NCBI RefSeq assembly: GCF_000613125.1
Contig: NZ_HG964497.1
Coordinates: forward strand, 4,719,107 to 4,783,106
Length of the DNA stretch: 64,000 nt
DNA from: Bacillus sp. EB01
GTDB taxonomy: Bacteria; Bacillota; Bacilli; Bacillales; Cytobacillaceae
Direction of reading: 5' to 3'
The position numbers and the translations under genes are program-made. Shown here one piece after another: positions 1 to 9,549 of the stretch. Every line of letters begins with the position of its first letter. Position 1 is the first letter of the stretch. The notes beneath the pieces are model-generated. The model did no database searches and was not told where the DNA came from. It worked only from the letters and a program-made list of their open reading frames with translations.

Positions 1-1392
1 AAGTCATAAACGATTTCAGCAAGCGGGATTTCATAAACTATGCTGACTCGGTTTTCAGACTGATACTGCATATCGATGAAAATGCCGCGCTTATGCTGGC
101 ATAGCTCCATAATATCACCAACATAATCGTTCGGAGCCATCATCGTTGCCTTAACGTACGGTTCTTCGACGCGATCAATCTTTTGAGGGTCAGGCATATC
201 GGCAGGGTTATCAACCTTGATTTCTGATCCATCTGTCATCACCACATGGTAAATAACACTCGGGGCAGTCGTAATCAAATCGATTTTGAATTCCCGCTCG
301 ATTCGCTCCTGGATAATTTCCATATGAAGCAATCCAAGGAAACCGCATCGGAAGCCGAAACCAAGTGCTTGAGATGTTTCTGGCTCATATTGAAGGGCAG
401 CATCATTTAGCTGCAGCTTTTCCAATGCCTCGCGCAAATCATTGAATTTGGCGGAATCAATAGGGTATAACCCGCAATAAACCATTGGGTTCAATTTACG
501 GTAGCCAGGAAGCGGCTCTGTAACACCGCCTTTGGCATTTGTGATTGTATCCCCTACCCTGGTATCTCCAACGTTCTTAATGGATGCTGTAAGGTAACCA
601 ACGTCCCCGACAGTGAGTTCCCCGCGCGCTGTTTCCTTCGGCGTAAAAACCCCAACTTCATTTACTTCGAATTCCTTGCCAGTTGCCATCATTTTTACCT
701 TATCGCCAGCTTTTACTGATCCCTCGACAACACGGATATAAGCAACGACACCACGATAAGCATCGTAAACCGAATCAAAAATCAACGCTTTCAACGGGCC
801 TTCCGGATCTCCCTGCGGCGCTGGAACTTGCTTGACTACCTGCTCAAGGATATCTTCTATTCCAATACCAGCCTTGGCTGAAGCAAGTACTGCCTCTGAA
901 GCATCAAGGCCAATGACATCCTCAATTTCCTGGCGAACCCGTTCTGGCTCCGCGCTTGGCAGGTCAATTTTATTGATGACCGGCAAGATCTCGAGGTCAT
1001 TATCAAGGGCAAGGTAGACGTTCGCAAGCGTCTGAGCCTCTATCCCCTGTGCTGCATCGACGACTAGAATTGCCCCTTCGCAAGCAGCCAGACTCCGTGA
1101 TACTTCATAAGTAAAGTCGACGTGTCCCGGGGTATCAATAAGATGGAACGTATACTCTTCTCCATCTTTAGCTTTATAGTTGAGCTGGACGGCATTCAGT
1201 TTAATGGTAATGCCCCTCTCGCGTTCAAGATCCATCGAATCAAGGAGCTGTTCCTTCATTTCGCGTGAGGTCAGCGCATTCGTCTTTTCAAGAATGCGGT
1301 CGGCCAGTGTTGATTTTCCATGGTCAATATGGGCAATGATCGAAAAGTTCCTAATTTTCGACTGCCTGTTTAATCTCTCTTCTCTATTCAAT
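1..1392 (-). CDS. lepA: Elongation factor 4 (LepA), N-terminal 464 residues, cut by window edge
   Basis: This is a translational GTPase that acts on stalled or mistranslocated ribosomes. The frame is open to base 1, so the stop and roughly the last 150 residues of this ~610-residue family lie outside the window. The G1 loop AHIDHGKST is near residue 19, DTPGH near 80 and NKID near 134. The start is TTG at 1392, about nine bases after AGGAG; the earlier GTG beside the AGGAG runs straight into a stop. The family's usual Bacillus N-terminus (a short charged stretch, then [14 protein letters not shown]) supports this start. A terminator for the preceding gene yqxA lies upstream, so lepA probably has its own promoter. 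Confidence 0.97.
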
Positions 1393-1623
1393 CGGGTTCA
1401 CTCCTGTTATACGCACATGTAGACTATTTTTCATTATACCAATTGAAAAATCAAGATTCAATAATTACGGAAAACTGAAGAAAAATTAGAAGTTATTTGC
1501 GTAGGGGAATTTTCATATGTCTCTTATTTTAGTACACACGGGACTTGGGCAAAGACTGACTCTCTCCCCTCCCAAACAATCGCCTTGTTCACAGGCCAAA
1601 AAACCGAAAATTACCAATGAAAA
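1393..1623. other. lepA upstream region
   Basis: About 230 bases separate the lepA start from the yqxA terminator. I see AT-rich sequence that must hold the lepA promoter but no convincing ORF or hairpin. Confidence 0.4.
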
Positions 1624-1656
1624 AGGTTGTCCCAATCTTACTTTGGGACAACCTCT
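1621..1656 (-). terminator. Rho-independent terminator after yqxA
   Basis: An 11-bp perfect stem (1624-1634 with 1644-1654, AGGTTGTCCCA) is followed on the minus strand by a T-run. It ends the gpr-spoIIP-yqxA side and separates it from lepA. Confidence 0.9.
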
Positions 1657-1665
1657 TTGATAACA

Positions 1666-1989
1666 TCAATCTGTAAAAGCTTCAACAACTGCCTTCGCAA
1701 GTCCGGATAGAATCGTTCCAAGCCCTTTTCCCATTGATGAAAAGAGGTTATAACCCTCCGTCTTCTCCAATTGCGCCTTTTTCTCTTCGAAGGTTTCGGA
1801 GACTTCTCCTCCCATAATGGCAACCTGAGTTTCTCCATTTTCTTTTTGAATGGAAACTGCCTGTTTGAAATCAGGGTCCTCATAACCTTTCATACGGTCA
1901 ATGCCCGTGTTCGCTGCCTGCATACCGATAAGTGCGGCGGCAAACATGAAACCAGCCAGAACCAGGCTTTTAACCATGAATAGCTTCAT
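1666..1989 (-). CDS. yqxA: YqxA family protein (DUF3679)
   Basis: A 107-residue protein of unknown function that begins with one hydrophobic segment (roughly residues 3-22), so it is membrane-anchored or exported, followed by a charged helix-prone region and a hydrophobic C-terminus. It sits directly downstream of spoIIP and before lepA, the position of yqxA in B. subtilis, and is probably cotranscribed with spoIIP during sporulation. The ATG at 1989 is chosen because GAGAGGTG lies six bases upstream; the alternative ATG at 1995 is too close to that site. The family assignment rests on context and general resemblance. Confidence 0.75.
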   Translation of the reverse strand: MKLFMVKSLVLAGFMFAAALIGMQAANTGIDRMKGYEDPDFKQAVSIQKENGETQVAIMGGEVSETFEEKKAQLEKTEGYNLFSSMGKGLGTILSGLAKAVVEAFTD

Positions 1990-2002
1990 GTTCATCACCT
2001 CT

Positions 2003-3181
2003 CTATTGTTTATCAGCAGGCTGTTCTTTCGGATTTGACACGCTTTCCGCCTGCCAGAAGTAATCCGCGAATACATCTGCTAACGCATCAGCAGACCTGT
2101 TCAATTCTTCAAACGTATTGTCTACCCCGCCAAATTCAATCAGAATCGCATTGCCTGATAAGTCCTGATTAAACTTGCCATTTGTATCAACACCTTTTTT
2201 CTCTATGACCCCGCGGCTTAAACCTTTATAATTTTTTTCCATTAGAGCATGAAGGTCTTCTGCAAGTTTTAAATTCTTCTTATAATTCGGATGCTCAGCT
2301 CCAATGACGAATGCAAGTTTTGCGTAACTTTTTCCATTGATTGTTTTCGTTGTCTTCTTTTTCCGGTGTGCGTCTCTATGGATATCAAAGAAATATTGAA
2401 GCTCCTTGTTGGTGGCCATTGCTTCTTTAACGACATTTCTTGATTCCACATAAGAGCTGCCGAAGCCAAGGCCTTTATTTACGAGAATATTATTTATATC
2501 TGTTTTATCAACAAACGTCCCTATTCCGCGAGCTTCAAGACTTTCCTTAAGCTGGTCTCCAATCTTTGTCACATTGATTTTTGAGTGGTAGGCCCGATCA
2601 GGATTCGTTTCTCCTTTTAAATAAGGCAGATAGGACTCCCGGTTATGTGAAAAATAGACGAATACCCCATCCTTCCACCTTGCCGCAGGAGCTCCCGGGC
2701 TTTTCTCAGGGTCCGGAATATCCTCCAGGTTCTGTAATGCGGCTTCCCGCTCTGCTTTCATAATTTCAATAGGCGGAGCGGATTCCATTGGCATATTGGT
2801 ATAGTTAGTACCCTCACCGGCAACAACGATTCTCCCATCAAAAGAGTAGAACCCAGGGAGCTCCCTACCAAGCAAACTTCTCGGGTCATCGAGATTAATA
2901 TTCGCTGAAAGCCCCAGGAACAGGCTAGTCAGCTTAGGGCTTGCATCACTTCCAGCTGCTCCGGCAAAATAGTGGTTCTCCCATCCCATAAATTGATAGA
3001 GAAGCTCCCCTTTGATCTCTTGATGGGAGCGGTTTACGGCGAGTGAAGAAAGCCTGGAACCTGTTTCAAAGGAAGCAAGCAATCCGCTGGCGGAAAATGT
3101 ACTTATTATCAAGAGAATCATTAATGCGCCTGCCTTTGCGACGCTAACACCTGAGACAATATAGGCGTTGTTTTTTTTCAT
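2003..3181 (-). CDS. spoIIP: Stage II sporulation protein P, peptidoglycan amidase/endopeptidase
   Basis: SpoIIP works with SpoIID and SpoIIM to thin septal peptidoglycan so the mother-cell membrane can engulf the forespore. The 392-residue protein has an N-terminal membrane segment (about residues 15-35). The catalytic domain contains FSHNRESYLPYL, with the metal-binding His and Glu, then FFDIHRDAHRKK, and ends with the family's AILIEFGGVDNT. Length is typical. The ATG follows GAGGTGGAACA. It lies just downstream of gpr, as in B. subtilis, and 13 bases before yqxA. Expression is expected in the mother cell under sigma-E; I did not identify the promoter. Confidence 0.96.
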   Translation of the reverse strand: MKKNNAYIVSGVSVAKAGALMILLIISTFSASGLLASFETGSRLSSLAVNRSHQEIKGELLYQFMGWENHYFAGAAGSDASPKLTSLFLGLSANINLDDPRSLLGRELPGFYSFDGRIVVAGEGTNYTNMPMESAPPIEIMKAEREAALQNLEDIPDPEKSPGAPAARWKDGVFVYFSHNRESYLPYLKGETNPDRAYHSKINVTKIGDQLKESLEARGIGTFVDKTDINNILVNKGLGFGSSYVESRNVVKEAMATNKELQYFFDIHRDAHRKKKTTKTINGKSYAKLAFVIGAEHPNYKKNLKLAEDLHALMEKNYKGLSRGVIEKKGVDTNGKFNQDLSGNAILIEFGGVDNTFEELNRSADALADVFADYFWQAESVSNPKEQPADKQ

Positions 3182-3289
3182 TGTTCCACCTCGTCCGGCA
3201 AAGATTTACAACCAAACCCTAATTCGTCCGGGCCTGAATCCTAGTAAATCATATGATGATGCTAGAGTTGGTAGAACCTTTTCCTTTCA

Positions 3290-4417
3290 TTAACGTGTAT
3301 AAAAGCCTGCATTTTCCTGATCTACTTGGCTGTGTAACGCCGAGTTCATGCCGCTGGCAATGAGGTTGGCCATATCCTCTATAAAAACGTCTACTTCCTT
3401 TGGCGTAACCATCAAATTATGGCCAAGCGGCGAAAGGACTTCATGTATTAATTGCCTCTTTTCTTCATCTTCTAGAGTGCCGACAATTCCAAGAAAGGTT
3501 TTACGATGCTCTTCCTCAGGAAGATCTTCCTCAGTAAGTTTCCGGCGCTTTCCAAAAGCCATTCCGGCCGGAACAAGTGACCTTGATGGCTTGTCTCCCT
3601 CTTTCATTTCCTTCCCAAAATGCTTCAAAACAAAATCGATCGCATCACTCGTTATCGAGACTGCATCCACGACAGTAGGAACTCCAATGGCGATTACAGG
3701 AATCCCCAAAGTCTCTTTGCTAAGCTCTTTCCGTTTATTGCCGACACCCGATCCTGGGTGAATCCCTGTATCAGAAATTTGGATGGTTGAATTAACCCTT
3801 TCAATTGACCTGGAAGCAAGGGCATCTATTGCAATAACAAAACCAGGCTTGGTTTTTTCAACAACCCCATGAATAATGTCACTAGTTTCAATTCCGGTTA
3901 GCCCCATTACCCCTGGAGCCAATGCACTTACAGCACGGAACCCATCCTGGACACTTTCAGGCTGAAGTTCAAAGAGATGGCGGGTTACGAGCAGGTTCTC
4001 ACATACGATAGGGCCCAACGCATCAGGAGTTACGTTCCAGTTCCCTAGACCCACAACTAGACAGGAGTCGTCTTTGTTAATACCTGCATTCTCCAAAAAG
4101 GCACCAAGTTCCCTGGCAAATAGCTTTTCGACTTTTTGCTGGAGTTCGGTATCCTGCTGTCTTATTCCCAATACTTCAATGGTGAGGTAACTGCCTGGCT
4201 TCTTGCCGATTTGCGCTTCTCCCTCAGGTGTGATTTCAACTAGCGAAACCTTCATGCCATCTATTTCCCTCTCCTTAATAATGACACCTTCGATTCGGGA
4301 AAGGTCTTCCTCTTCGCCAATCGTCCCTTCCCTTCCTGCAATTGCCATTTCCCTTGCTTCAACAGCAAGATCGGTCCTGACTGTATAGTTGCTAAGATCA
4401 ATTGATTCATTATTCAT
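3290..4417 (-). CDS. gpr: Germination protease GPR
   Basis: GPR is an aspartic-type endopeptidase, made as a zymogen in the forespore, that degrades small acid-soluble spore proteins at germination. The frame encodes 375 residues. The N-terminus has the short propeptide followed by [11 protein letters not shown], the region where the zymogen processes itself. The conserved stretches [16 protein letters not shown] and DALASRS are present. The ATG at 4417 lies nine bases after GGAGG; a longer reading to 4453 lacks a site. The ribosome binding site is part of a perfect palindrome, GGAGGCCTCC. A sigma-G promoter is expected upstream; TGAATG with a poor -10 is only a weak candidate. Confidence 0.96.
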   Translation of the reverse strand: MNNESIDLSNYTVRTDLAVEAREMAIAGREGTIGEEEDLSRIEGVIIKEREIDGMKVSLVEITPEGEAQIGKKPGSYLTIEVLGIRQQDTELQQKVEKLFARELGAFLENAGINKDDSCLVVGLGNWNVTPDALGPIVCENLLVTRHLFELQPESVQDGFRAVSALAPGVMGLTGIETSDIIHGVVEKTKPGFVIAIDALASRSIERVNSTIQISDTGIHPGSGVGNKRKELSKETLGIPVIAIGVPTVVDAVSITSDAIDFVLKHFGKEMKEGDKPSRSLVPAGMAFGKRRKLTEEDLPEEEHRKTFLGIVGTLEDEEKRQLIHEVLSPLGHNLMVTPKEVDVFIEDMANLIASGMNSALHSQVDQENAGFYTR

Positions 4418-4551
4418 TAAAGGAGGCCTCCATTCAGCTAACTTTCTTTGCATACCCCATTATCTTTGCCTTATTTTTCCCAAATCATTCAAGCTGTCAA
4501 GGCGGGAGTTTTACACAATTTTTGTTTGAGTATTGCAATCCGGGCACCGTT

Positions 4552-4580
4552 TTGATAGAATATCTTTTGTTCCTTATAAT
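4552..4580 (+). promoter_or_regulatory. Sigma-A promoter of rpsT
   Basis: TTGATA (4552-4557), a 17-base spacer and a perfect TATAAT (4575-4580) lie about 60 bases before the rpsT start. This is a strong vegetative promoter by sequence. Confidence 0.85.
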
Positions 4581-4643
4581 TGTTTATGGAAGTGAAAGTC
4601 GAGTTCATAGATGTCTCGGTTTCTTGTTTAGGAGGTGAATGGA

Positions 4644-4904
4644 ATGCCAAACATTAAATCTGCTATTAAGCGCGTAAAGATTAACGAAAAAAACAATGCT
4701 CAAAATACCGCTGTGAAATCTACAATGCGTACTGCTGTTAAAAAAGTTGAAGCTGCTGTTACTGTAAACGACAGTGCTGCTGCGAAAGACGCTTATGCAA
4801 ACGCTGCTAGCAAGCTTGATAAAGCTGCTACAAAAGGCCTTATCCATAAAAATGCTGCAGCCCGCAAAAAAGCCCGCCTGGCTAAAAAAATCAACTCTCT
4901 ATAA
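4644..4904 (+). CDS. rpsT: 30S ribosomal protein S20
   Basis: Small basic protein of the 30S subunit that binds 16S rRNA early in assembly. The product is 86 residues, Lys- and Ala-rich, beginning [14 protein letters not shown] and ending in a run of basic residues, as in Bacillus S20. The ATG at 4644 follows AGGAGGTG at ideal spacing; an upstream in-frame ATG at 4635 lies inside that ribosome binding site region and is rejected. It is a single-gene unit with its own promoter and terminator, transcribed against its neighbours gpr and holA, as in B. subtilis. Confidence 0.98.
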   Translation: MPNIKSAIKRVKINEKNNAQNTAVKSTMRTAVKKVEAAVTVNDSAAAKDAYANAASKLDKAATKGLIHKNAAARKKARLAKKINSL

Positions 4905-4965
4905 GAAAGGCAAGAGCGGCTTAGAGGTATTTGCTGTCGCTATCGCTTGAATATAAAAAGAGTTA

Positions 4966-5003
4966 ACAGCCTGCATCCCCAAAAGAGAGCAGGCTGTTTT
5001 TTT
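4966..5003 (+). terminator. Terminator after rpsT
   Basis: Stem ACAGCCTGC with GCAGGCTGT around a 14-base loop, followed by a run of eight T. Confidence 0.9.
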
Positions 5004-5063
5004 ATTTGTGAATCCTTTTTTACAGTGTATCCCCGTAAATCAATACACGATTAGCTTCCCCGT

Positions 5064-6083
5064 TTATATCGCCGTACCCAACTTCATCAGGAATAGCTCA
5101 ACAAGCAATGATTTATCGGCACCACCCGTTTTCATTTGATAGTCAGCATCTGCAATCATCGCTATAATTTTGGCTAGTTCTTCATCCCCGAATCTGGATG
5201 CAAGTCCGGCAGCTACCTTGACCCGATATGGATGCACCTTAAGGGCAGAGGCTATTTGCTGCTGGCCGTATCCCTTTCTGCTGAGCTCTTTTATCTGATA
5301 TATCAGCCTGAATTGCCCAGCAAGAAGAGCGAGGATTTTAATAGGCTCCTCATTTTGCTTCAGGAGGTCATAGTAAATTCTGAGCGCCTCAGCTGAATTT
5401 CTTTGAACCACCTTATCCGTCAGACTGAATATATTTTGCTCGAGTGACTTTGGGATTAACATCTCAGCAGTCGCAGCATCAATTTTTCCTCCCTCTCCTG
5501 CATAAAGCGCAAGTTTGTCCAGCTCATTAGAAAGCATAGTCAGGTTGGATCCTGCGAGTGAGAGAATCGTTTCCACTGCCTCAGACTTAAGGGTAATCCC
5601 ATTTTTGTCCGCCTTGTCCGAAATCCAGGCTTTCAGCTCAGGCTCACTCAGCTTCTTCATGTCTGCTACTGCAGCCAACCGTTTGAGCTCCTTAGTAATT
5701 TTTTTTCGTTCGTCCAACTTTTCATATGGAGCCATAAAAACAAGAACGCTATATGGCGCGGGCTCCTTAATATACGCCTCAAGCCTGGAAATGTTATGAG
5801 CTATTTTTTCCTTTTGCTTTTCCGAAGAGAGAAAATATGGATTGTGGGCAAAAACAACTTTTTTCTCACCAAGAAAAGGCAGGGTTTCTGCATCTTCAAT
5901 AACTTCCTCAATTGGAGTTTCCTCAAGATCATAATTTGAGAAATTGAAATCCCGGTCATCCCCAAGGATATGTTCAAGTAAAAGCTGTCCAGTTTCTTTC
6001 ATGAGAAAAGCTTCTGTCCCATACAAAAGGTAAACGGGCGAAAAATTCTTCTTTTTTATTTTTTTCCATAATTCAATTACCAT
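5064..6083 (-). CDS. holA: DNA polymerase III delta subunit
   Basis: HolA (YqeN) is the clamp-opening subunit of the clamp loader at the replication fork. The 339-residue protein has the family layout: an N-terminal AAA-like domain starting with PVYLLYGTEAFLM near residue 18, a stretch VFMAPYEKLDERKK near 115 and the C-terminal helical collar domain. Like other delta subunits it lacks a real ATP-binding P-loop. The ribosome binding site (AGGGAGAG) is weak and rather far from the ATG. Its place between comEC/yqzM and rpsT matches B. subtilis yqeN. Confidence 0.94.
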   Translation of the reverse strand: MVIELWKKIKKKNFSPVYLLYGTEAFLMKETGQLLLEHILGDDRDFNFSNYDLEETPIEEVIEDAETLPFLGEKKVVFAHNPYFLSSEKQKEKIAHNISRLEAYIKEPAPYSVLVFMAPYEKLDERKKITKELKRLAAVADMKKLSEPELKAWISDKADKNGITLKSEAVETILSLAGSNLTMLSNELDKLALYAGEGGKIDAATAEMLIPKSLEQNIFSLTDKVVQRNSAEALRIYYDLLKQNEEPIKILALLAGQFRLIYQIKELSRKGYGQQQIASALKVHPYRVKVAAGLASRFGDEELAKIIAMIADADYQMKTGGADKSLLVELFLMKLGTAI

Positions 6084-6159
6084 TGAAATAATCTCTCCCT
6101 ACTTACAAACAACCTATCTCTATCGTAAAGAAGCCCGTCCATTTTTACAAGCATTCAAA

Positions 6160-6195
6160 GGGAATCGGATATCCATTCCGATTCCCGTTTTATAT
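6160..6195 (-). terminator. Possible hairpin terminator upstream of holA
   Basis: GGGAATCGG and CCGATTCCC form a stem between yqzM and holA. The following T-run is short on either strand, so this may be a weak terminator or only a stable hairpin. Confidence 0.45.
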
Positions 6196-6366
6196 GAACG
6201 CCGGCAAGGGTAAGTCCCGGGCCTTAACCTGCTGGCGGAATGCCTTAGTGATTTTATTTTTGCCCCATGGCGGCAAACTATTTGTGTAAACTCCTGACAA
6301 AAGGTGAGGGCTGGATTTTTCAAAAAGGTTCGCTTATACTAAAATGGAAATAGGGAGGGGAAGCGT

Positions 6367-6501
6367 GTGAACGAATTCGAACAAAACGTCCAGGACAAAC
6401 GGAACGATGCGATTGATTCAGGGGTAGGATTTATTGTGTCTTTTGGCTTTTTCGCAACCATGTTTTTAATTGCAACAGTGATCAAACTTATCGGATCTTA
6501 A
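6367..6501 (+). CDS. yqzM: YqzM family small membrane protein
   Basis: A 44-residue protein starting with GTG after GGGAGGGG at good spacing. It has an acidic/polar N-terminal half (MNEFEQNVQDKRNDAIDSG) and one transmembrane helix, with the stretch FIVSFGFFATMFL. This closely resembles YqzM of B. subtilis as I remember it, which lies in the same place between comEC and holA. The function is unknown. It runs opposite to its neighbours and has its own terminator. Confidence 0.88.
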   Translation: MNEFEQNVQDKRNDAIDSGVGFIVSFGFFATMFLIATVIKLIGS

Positions 6502-6510
6502 ATCTTGGTC

Positions 6511-6537
6511 AGGGGCCGCCCACGCGGCCTTTTTTTA
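6511..6537 (+). terminator. Terminator after yqzM
   Basis: GGCCGC (6514-6519), a four-base loop and GCGGCC (6524-6529), followed by seven T. Confidence 0.85.
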
Positions 6538-6602
6538 TTACTAATAAAACTTTGCATCTGTAGATACCATTCCTATCAAGTGTATCTTGCTTACGCTTTT
6601 GT

Positions 6603-8957
6603 TTATTCCTGATTGGATAGTGCATTGTATGGCAGATGAGTAGAAAAGGTTCCTTTTTCTCCATAAAAAGTATAGGTTATCGCGCCGTGCAAATCGGTCC
6701 GAAAAATAATAGTGTCCAACTCCTTAAAGCGATGGATGGTTTCTGTATGGGGATGGCCGAATCTATTGCCGGCTCCTGCTGAAATAAGAGTGATTTTCGG
6801 GCGGTAAAGCTTTAGGAAATCTTCAGTTGACGACGTTTTACTGCCATGGTGACCCGCTTTCAATACATCAATCCCAAGCCCTGGATAATCGGCCATAATA
6901 TTCTTTTCACCTTGTTCTTCCAGATCCCCTGTAAAAAACCAACTCTTCCCTCCCAGCTTAGTAAAAAGGGAAATTGAATTGTCATTTCTTTCTTTATTAT
7001 TGTCCTTCTTGGGAGAAAGGATATGGAAACTAGCCCCTCCGGCATACCATTTATCTCCTTCCGTGACCTCAGTTACCTTTATACGTTTTTCCACTGCAAG
7101 GGCAATGACATCATGCTCCGATTTTGATTTCTCTTCTACACGAGGCATCACAATTTCCTTAACTTGCACCTCTTCGAGAATCGCCAATGCACCGCCAATA
7201 TGGTCCTGATCTCCATGGGTCAAAATTAGCTTATCCAATTTCCCGATGCCCCTTGCCAGCAGAAAAGGAATGACAATATCCTGGCCTGGGTCAAACGAAC
7301 TAACGCGCTCCTGCCATGGCTCTTTTTCAAAAACGATGCTCCCTCCTGTATCAATTAAATAATTTCCTTCACCGTCTGGAAGGGAGATTAAGATGCTGTC
7401 TCCCTGCCCGACATCGATCATAGTGATTTCGCCTGATTTGGAAAAATTCGTGTTGGCATAGCTGTGTACAGCCAAAATCAAAAATGGCAAGGAAAGAATC
7501 AGAAAGCTTTTTTTCCACAATTGACTCTTTTCCCATAATTTAAAAATGGTTAGTACACCTATTGTATATAAAGCAAAAAGGAATATCGGCATTTTTCCTG
7601 GATAAAGCTGAATAGGCACCTTCGACAAGGCCAAGGCAAGGTTATCAGAAAAAATGATAATCGTATTAACAGAACCGCGAATCCAAGCAGGTACACTTCC
7701 AAATAGTGCAATAAGGATATAAAAGCTATACACAACAGGGCTAAAGATAAAGCTGTAAAGGGGAATAAACACCAAATTGGCGAGAATGCTGATGAGAGGA
7801 ACTGTATAGAAGTGGGTAAGAAGGATTGGCAAAGCGGCCAATTGAGAAATAACGGTTCCAGTAATCATAAAGGTTAGGCCTGTTAGTTCTTTTTCCTTGA
7901 AAGCCTGATAGGAAAAAACAAGCACAAATGTCACTGCATATGAAAGCTGAAAACCCGGATTAAATAAAATATAAGGGCTGGTGAAAAGAAATAGTAGAAA
8001 AGATAGGGCAAGAGCATCTACAGTTCCAAACCCAATTCGATTTGAACCTAAAGGTATCGTGAGCATGATAGAAGCCATAATCACTGATCGGATAACAGAT
8101 GGGCTCCCCCCGGCAAGTACGGCATAAACCGGCAAAAGGAGTATCAATAGGACGGCCATTTTTTCTCTGGCTACCCCGAGGCGTATCCCTGCATAAAGTG
8201 CCAGTCCCGATAATAGACTTACCTGCATGCCGGATATCGCTAGCAAATGGCTGATGCCAAGCTTCGTATAAGCCCCTTCCAGGTTTTCGGGAATCTTTGA
8301 TTGTTCGCCAAATATGAGAGCTGAAACAAGTCTGGCTGCTTCTTTAGGAAGGCGCTCAGAAAGATGTTTTGTTTCAGTTTCCCTAACTCTCCCTATCATT
8401 TCGTAAAAAGTCAGCTTCCTTACCCTTGCATCTTCAAGCGGCATCGTATCCGAGTCAAATATCCAATGCACCTGTTGTCTCCGTAAATAGCTTCGATAAT
8501 CAAAACCGCCTGGATTCCGGGCTTCAGGCGGGATTTTTAACTCGCCGCCGAGAATTGATGAAACACCAAAGAAAGATGCTGAAAGGAGTTTTTCTTTTTC
8601 TGCTTCTGAGCGAATCCTATAGGTAACGAGAAGTTCTTCCCCTGATTCTAAATCCACCGCAAATGCTTTAAAGGAATCGCCATCGATGAAAGCTCCTGAG
8701 CGGAAATCGAGTTGAAAGCTTCGTTCTCCCTTTCCTAGAATAGTCTGATTAGCAGACTGGGTATGCTCTGTTACAGCGAAAAATAGAGTAAATACAATCA
8801 ATGTTAATATCACTTCATTTGTCTTAAGCTTGTTCATCCCTTTTAAGATAAGGATTTGAGCAGTGAAGAGTATTAGCACGTGTAATGGGGAAGGTGTCAT
8901 TGCTGCAAGGACACCAAGAATTGAGGAAGGAACGAAGAAGATCGCCTTTGTTTTCAT
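6603..8957 (-). CDS. comEC: ComEC/Rec2 competence DNA channel protein
   Basis: ComEC forms the membrane channel that brings single-stranded DNA into competent cells. The 784-residue protein has the full family layout: N-terminal membrane segments, an extracellular region, the multi-helix Competence domain (about residues 215-490, with ISHLLAISGMQVSLLSG) and a C-terminal metallo-beta-lactamase-like domain starting near 510 (MIDVGQGDSILI). The metal-binding motif LTHGDQDHIGG and the later KAGHHGSKTSS are intact, so a nuclease role remains possible. It is the last gene of comEA-comEB-comEC. AGGAGG lies four bases before the ATG, and this site can pair with a hairpin in the comEB-comEC gap. Confidence 0.97.
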   Translation of the reverse strand: MKTKAIFFVPSSILGVLAAMTPSPLHVLILFTAQILILKGMNKLKTNEVILTLIVFTLFFAVTEHTQSANQTILGKGERSFQLDFRSGAFIDGDSFKAFAVDLESGEELLVTYRIRSEAEKEKLLSASFFGVSSILGGELKIPPEARNPGGFDYRSYLRRQQVHWIFDSDTMPLEDARVRKLTFYEMIGRVRETETKHLSERLPKEAARLVSALIFGEQSKIPENLEGAYTKLGISHLLAISGMQVSLLSGLALYAGIRLGVAREKMAVLLILLLPVYAVLAGGSPSVIRSVIMASIMLTIPLGSNRIGFGTVDALALSFLLFLFTSPYILFNPGFQLSYAVTFVLVFSYQAFKEKELTGLTFMITGTVISQLAALPILLTHFYTVPLISILANLVFIPLYSFIFSPVVYSFYILIALFGSVPAWIRGSVNTIIIFSDNLALALSKVPIQLYPGKMPIFLFALYTIGVLTIFKLWEKSQLWKKSFLILSLPFLILAVHSYANTNFSKSGEITMIDVGQGDSILISLPDGEGNYLIDTGGSIVFEKEPWQERVSSFDPGQDIVIPFLLARGIGKLDKLILTHGDQDHIGGALAILEEVQVKEIVMPRVEEKSKSEHDVIALAVEKRIKVTEVTEGDKWYAGGASFHILSPKKDNNKERNDNSISLFTKLGGKSWFFTGDLEEQGEKNIMADYPGLGIDVLKAGHHGSKTSSTEDFLKLYRPKITLISAGAGNRFGHPHTETIHRFKELDTIIFRTDLHGAITYTFYGEKGTFSTHLPYNALSNQE

Positions 8958-8963
8958 ACAACC

Positions 8964-9010
8964 TCCTAGATGGACAGGTATCCTTTAACAATCTGGATAC
9001 CTGCCTAGGA
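8964..9010 (-). promoter_or_regulatory. Hairpin in the comEB-comEC gap that can include the comEC ribosome binding site
   Basis: CAGGTATCC (8975-8983) and GGATACCTG (8995-9003) form a nine-base perfect stem. TCCTA (8964-8968) and TAGGA (9006-9010) extend it across an internal bulge, and the outer arm overlaps the comEC AGGAGG. There is no T-run, so control of translation is more likely than termination. The regulatory role is inferred. Confidence 0.5.
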
Positions 9011-9011
9011 A

Positions 9012-9485
9012 TTACTTTACTGCCGGGGAATTGATTTTTCCGAGATCAAGGATCGATTCAGTTAATGGTACTTTTTCAAGCTTCACACCGGCTTGTTCGA
9101 AAAGCTCAATCGCATATGGATGGTTTTTATAGTCCATGGCGTAATAAACGGTCTTAATGCCGGCCTGTATAATTGCTTTTGAACATTGCAGACAAGGAAA
9201 ATGTGTGACATATATTTCCGCGTCACCTGTTGTGACCCCAAATTTAGCACATTGGAGCAAGGCATTCATCTCTGCATGAATGGTTCTGACACAATGGTTA
9301 TCAATAACATAACAGCCATGGTCGCTGCAATGGTCCCCGCCTGCAATTGAACCATTATAGCCTCCTGCTATAATTCGCTTATCCCTAACAATGGTTGCAC
9401 CGACCATCAGGCGGGTACAGGTGCTTCTCAGTGCGAGCAAATGGCTTTGGGCCATGAAATATTGATCCCATGGAATTCTCTCCAC
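9012..9485 (-). CDS. comEB: ComEB, dCMP deaminase family protein
   Basis: Zinc-dependent deoxycytidylate deaminase family, 157 residues. The metal and proton-transfer motif HAEMNALLQ and the second zinc motif PCLQC are intact, so deamination of dCMP to dUMP is plausible. The encoding gene lies in the competence operon, where its contribution to DNA uptake has been unclear and may concern localisation. The start is GTG at 9485, about eight bases after GGGGGAGAG. It is followed after about 50 bases by comEC. Confidence 0.95.
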   Translation of the reverse strand: MERIPWDQYFMAQSHLLALRSTCTRLMVGATIVRDKRIIAGGYNGSIAGGDHCSDHGCYVIDNHCVRTIHAEMNALLQCAKFGVTTGDAEIYVTHFPCLQCSKAIIQAGIKTVYYAMDYKNHPYAIELFEQAGVKLEKVPLTESILDLGKINSPAVK

Positions 9486-9549
9486 ATTTCTCTCCCCCTG
9501 GCATAATTATATTTGTCCTTATTAGTTTACAGGTCTTATTTGAACTTGG

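Noticed and set aside
4466..4500. Sigma-G promoter for gpr
   Set aside because: TGAATG is present but the -10 element fits poorly, so I did not list it as a feature.
6120..6323. 67-codon minus-strand ORF between yqzM and holA
   Set aside because: Arg/Lys/Cys-rich with no family pattern; it crosses a hairpin and has no ribosome binding site.
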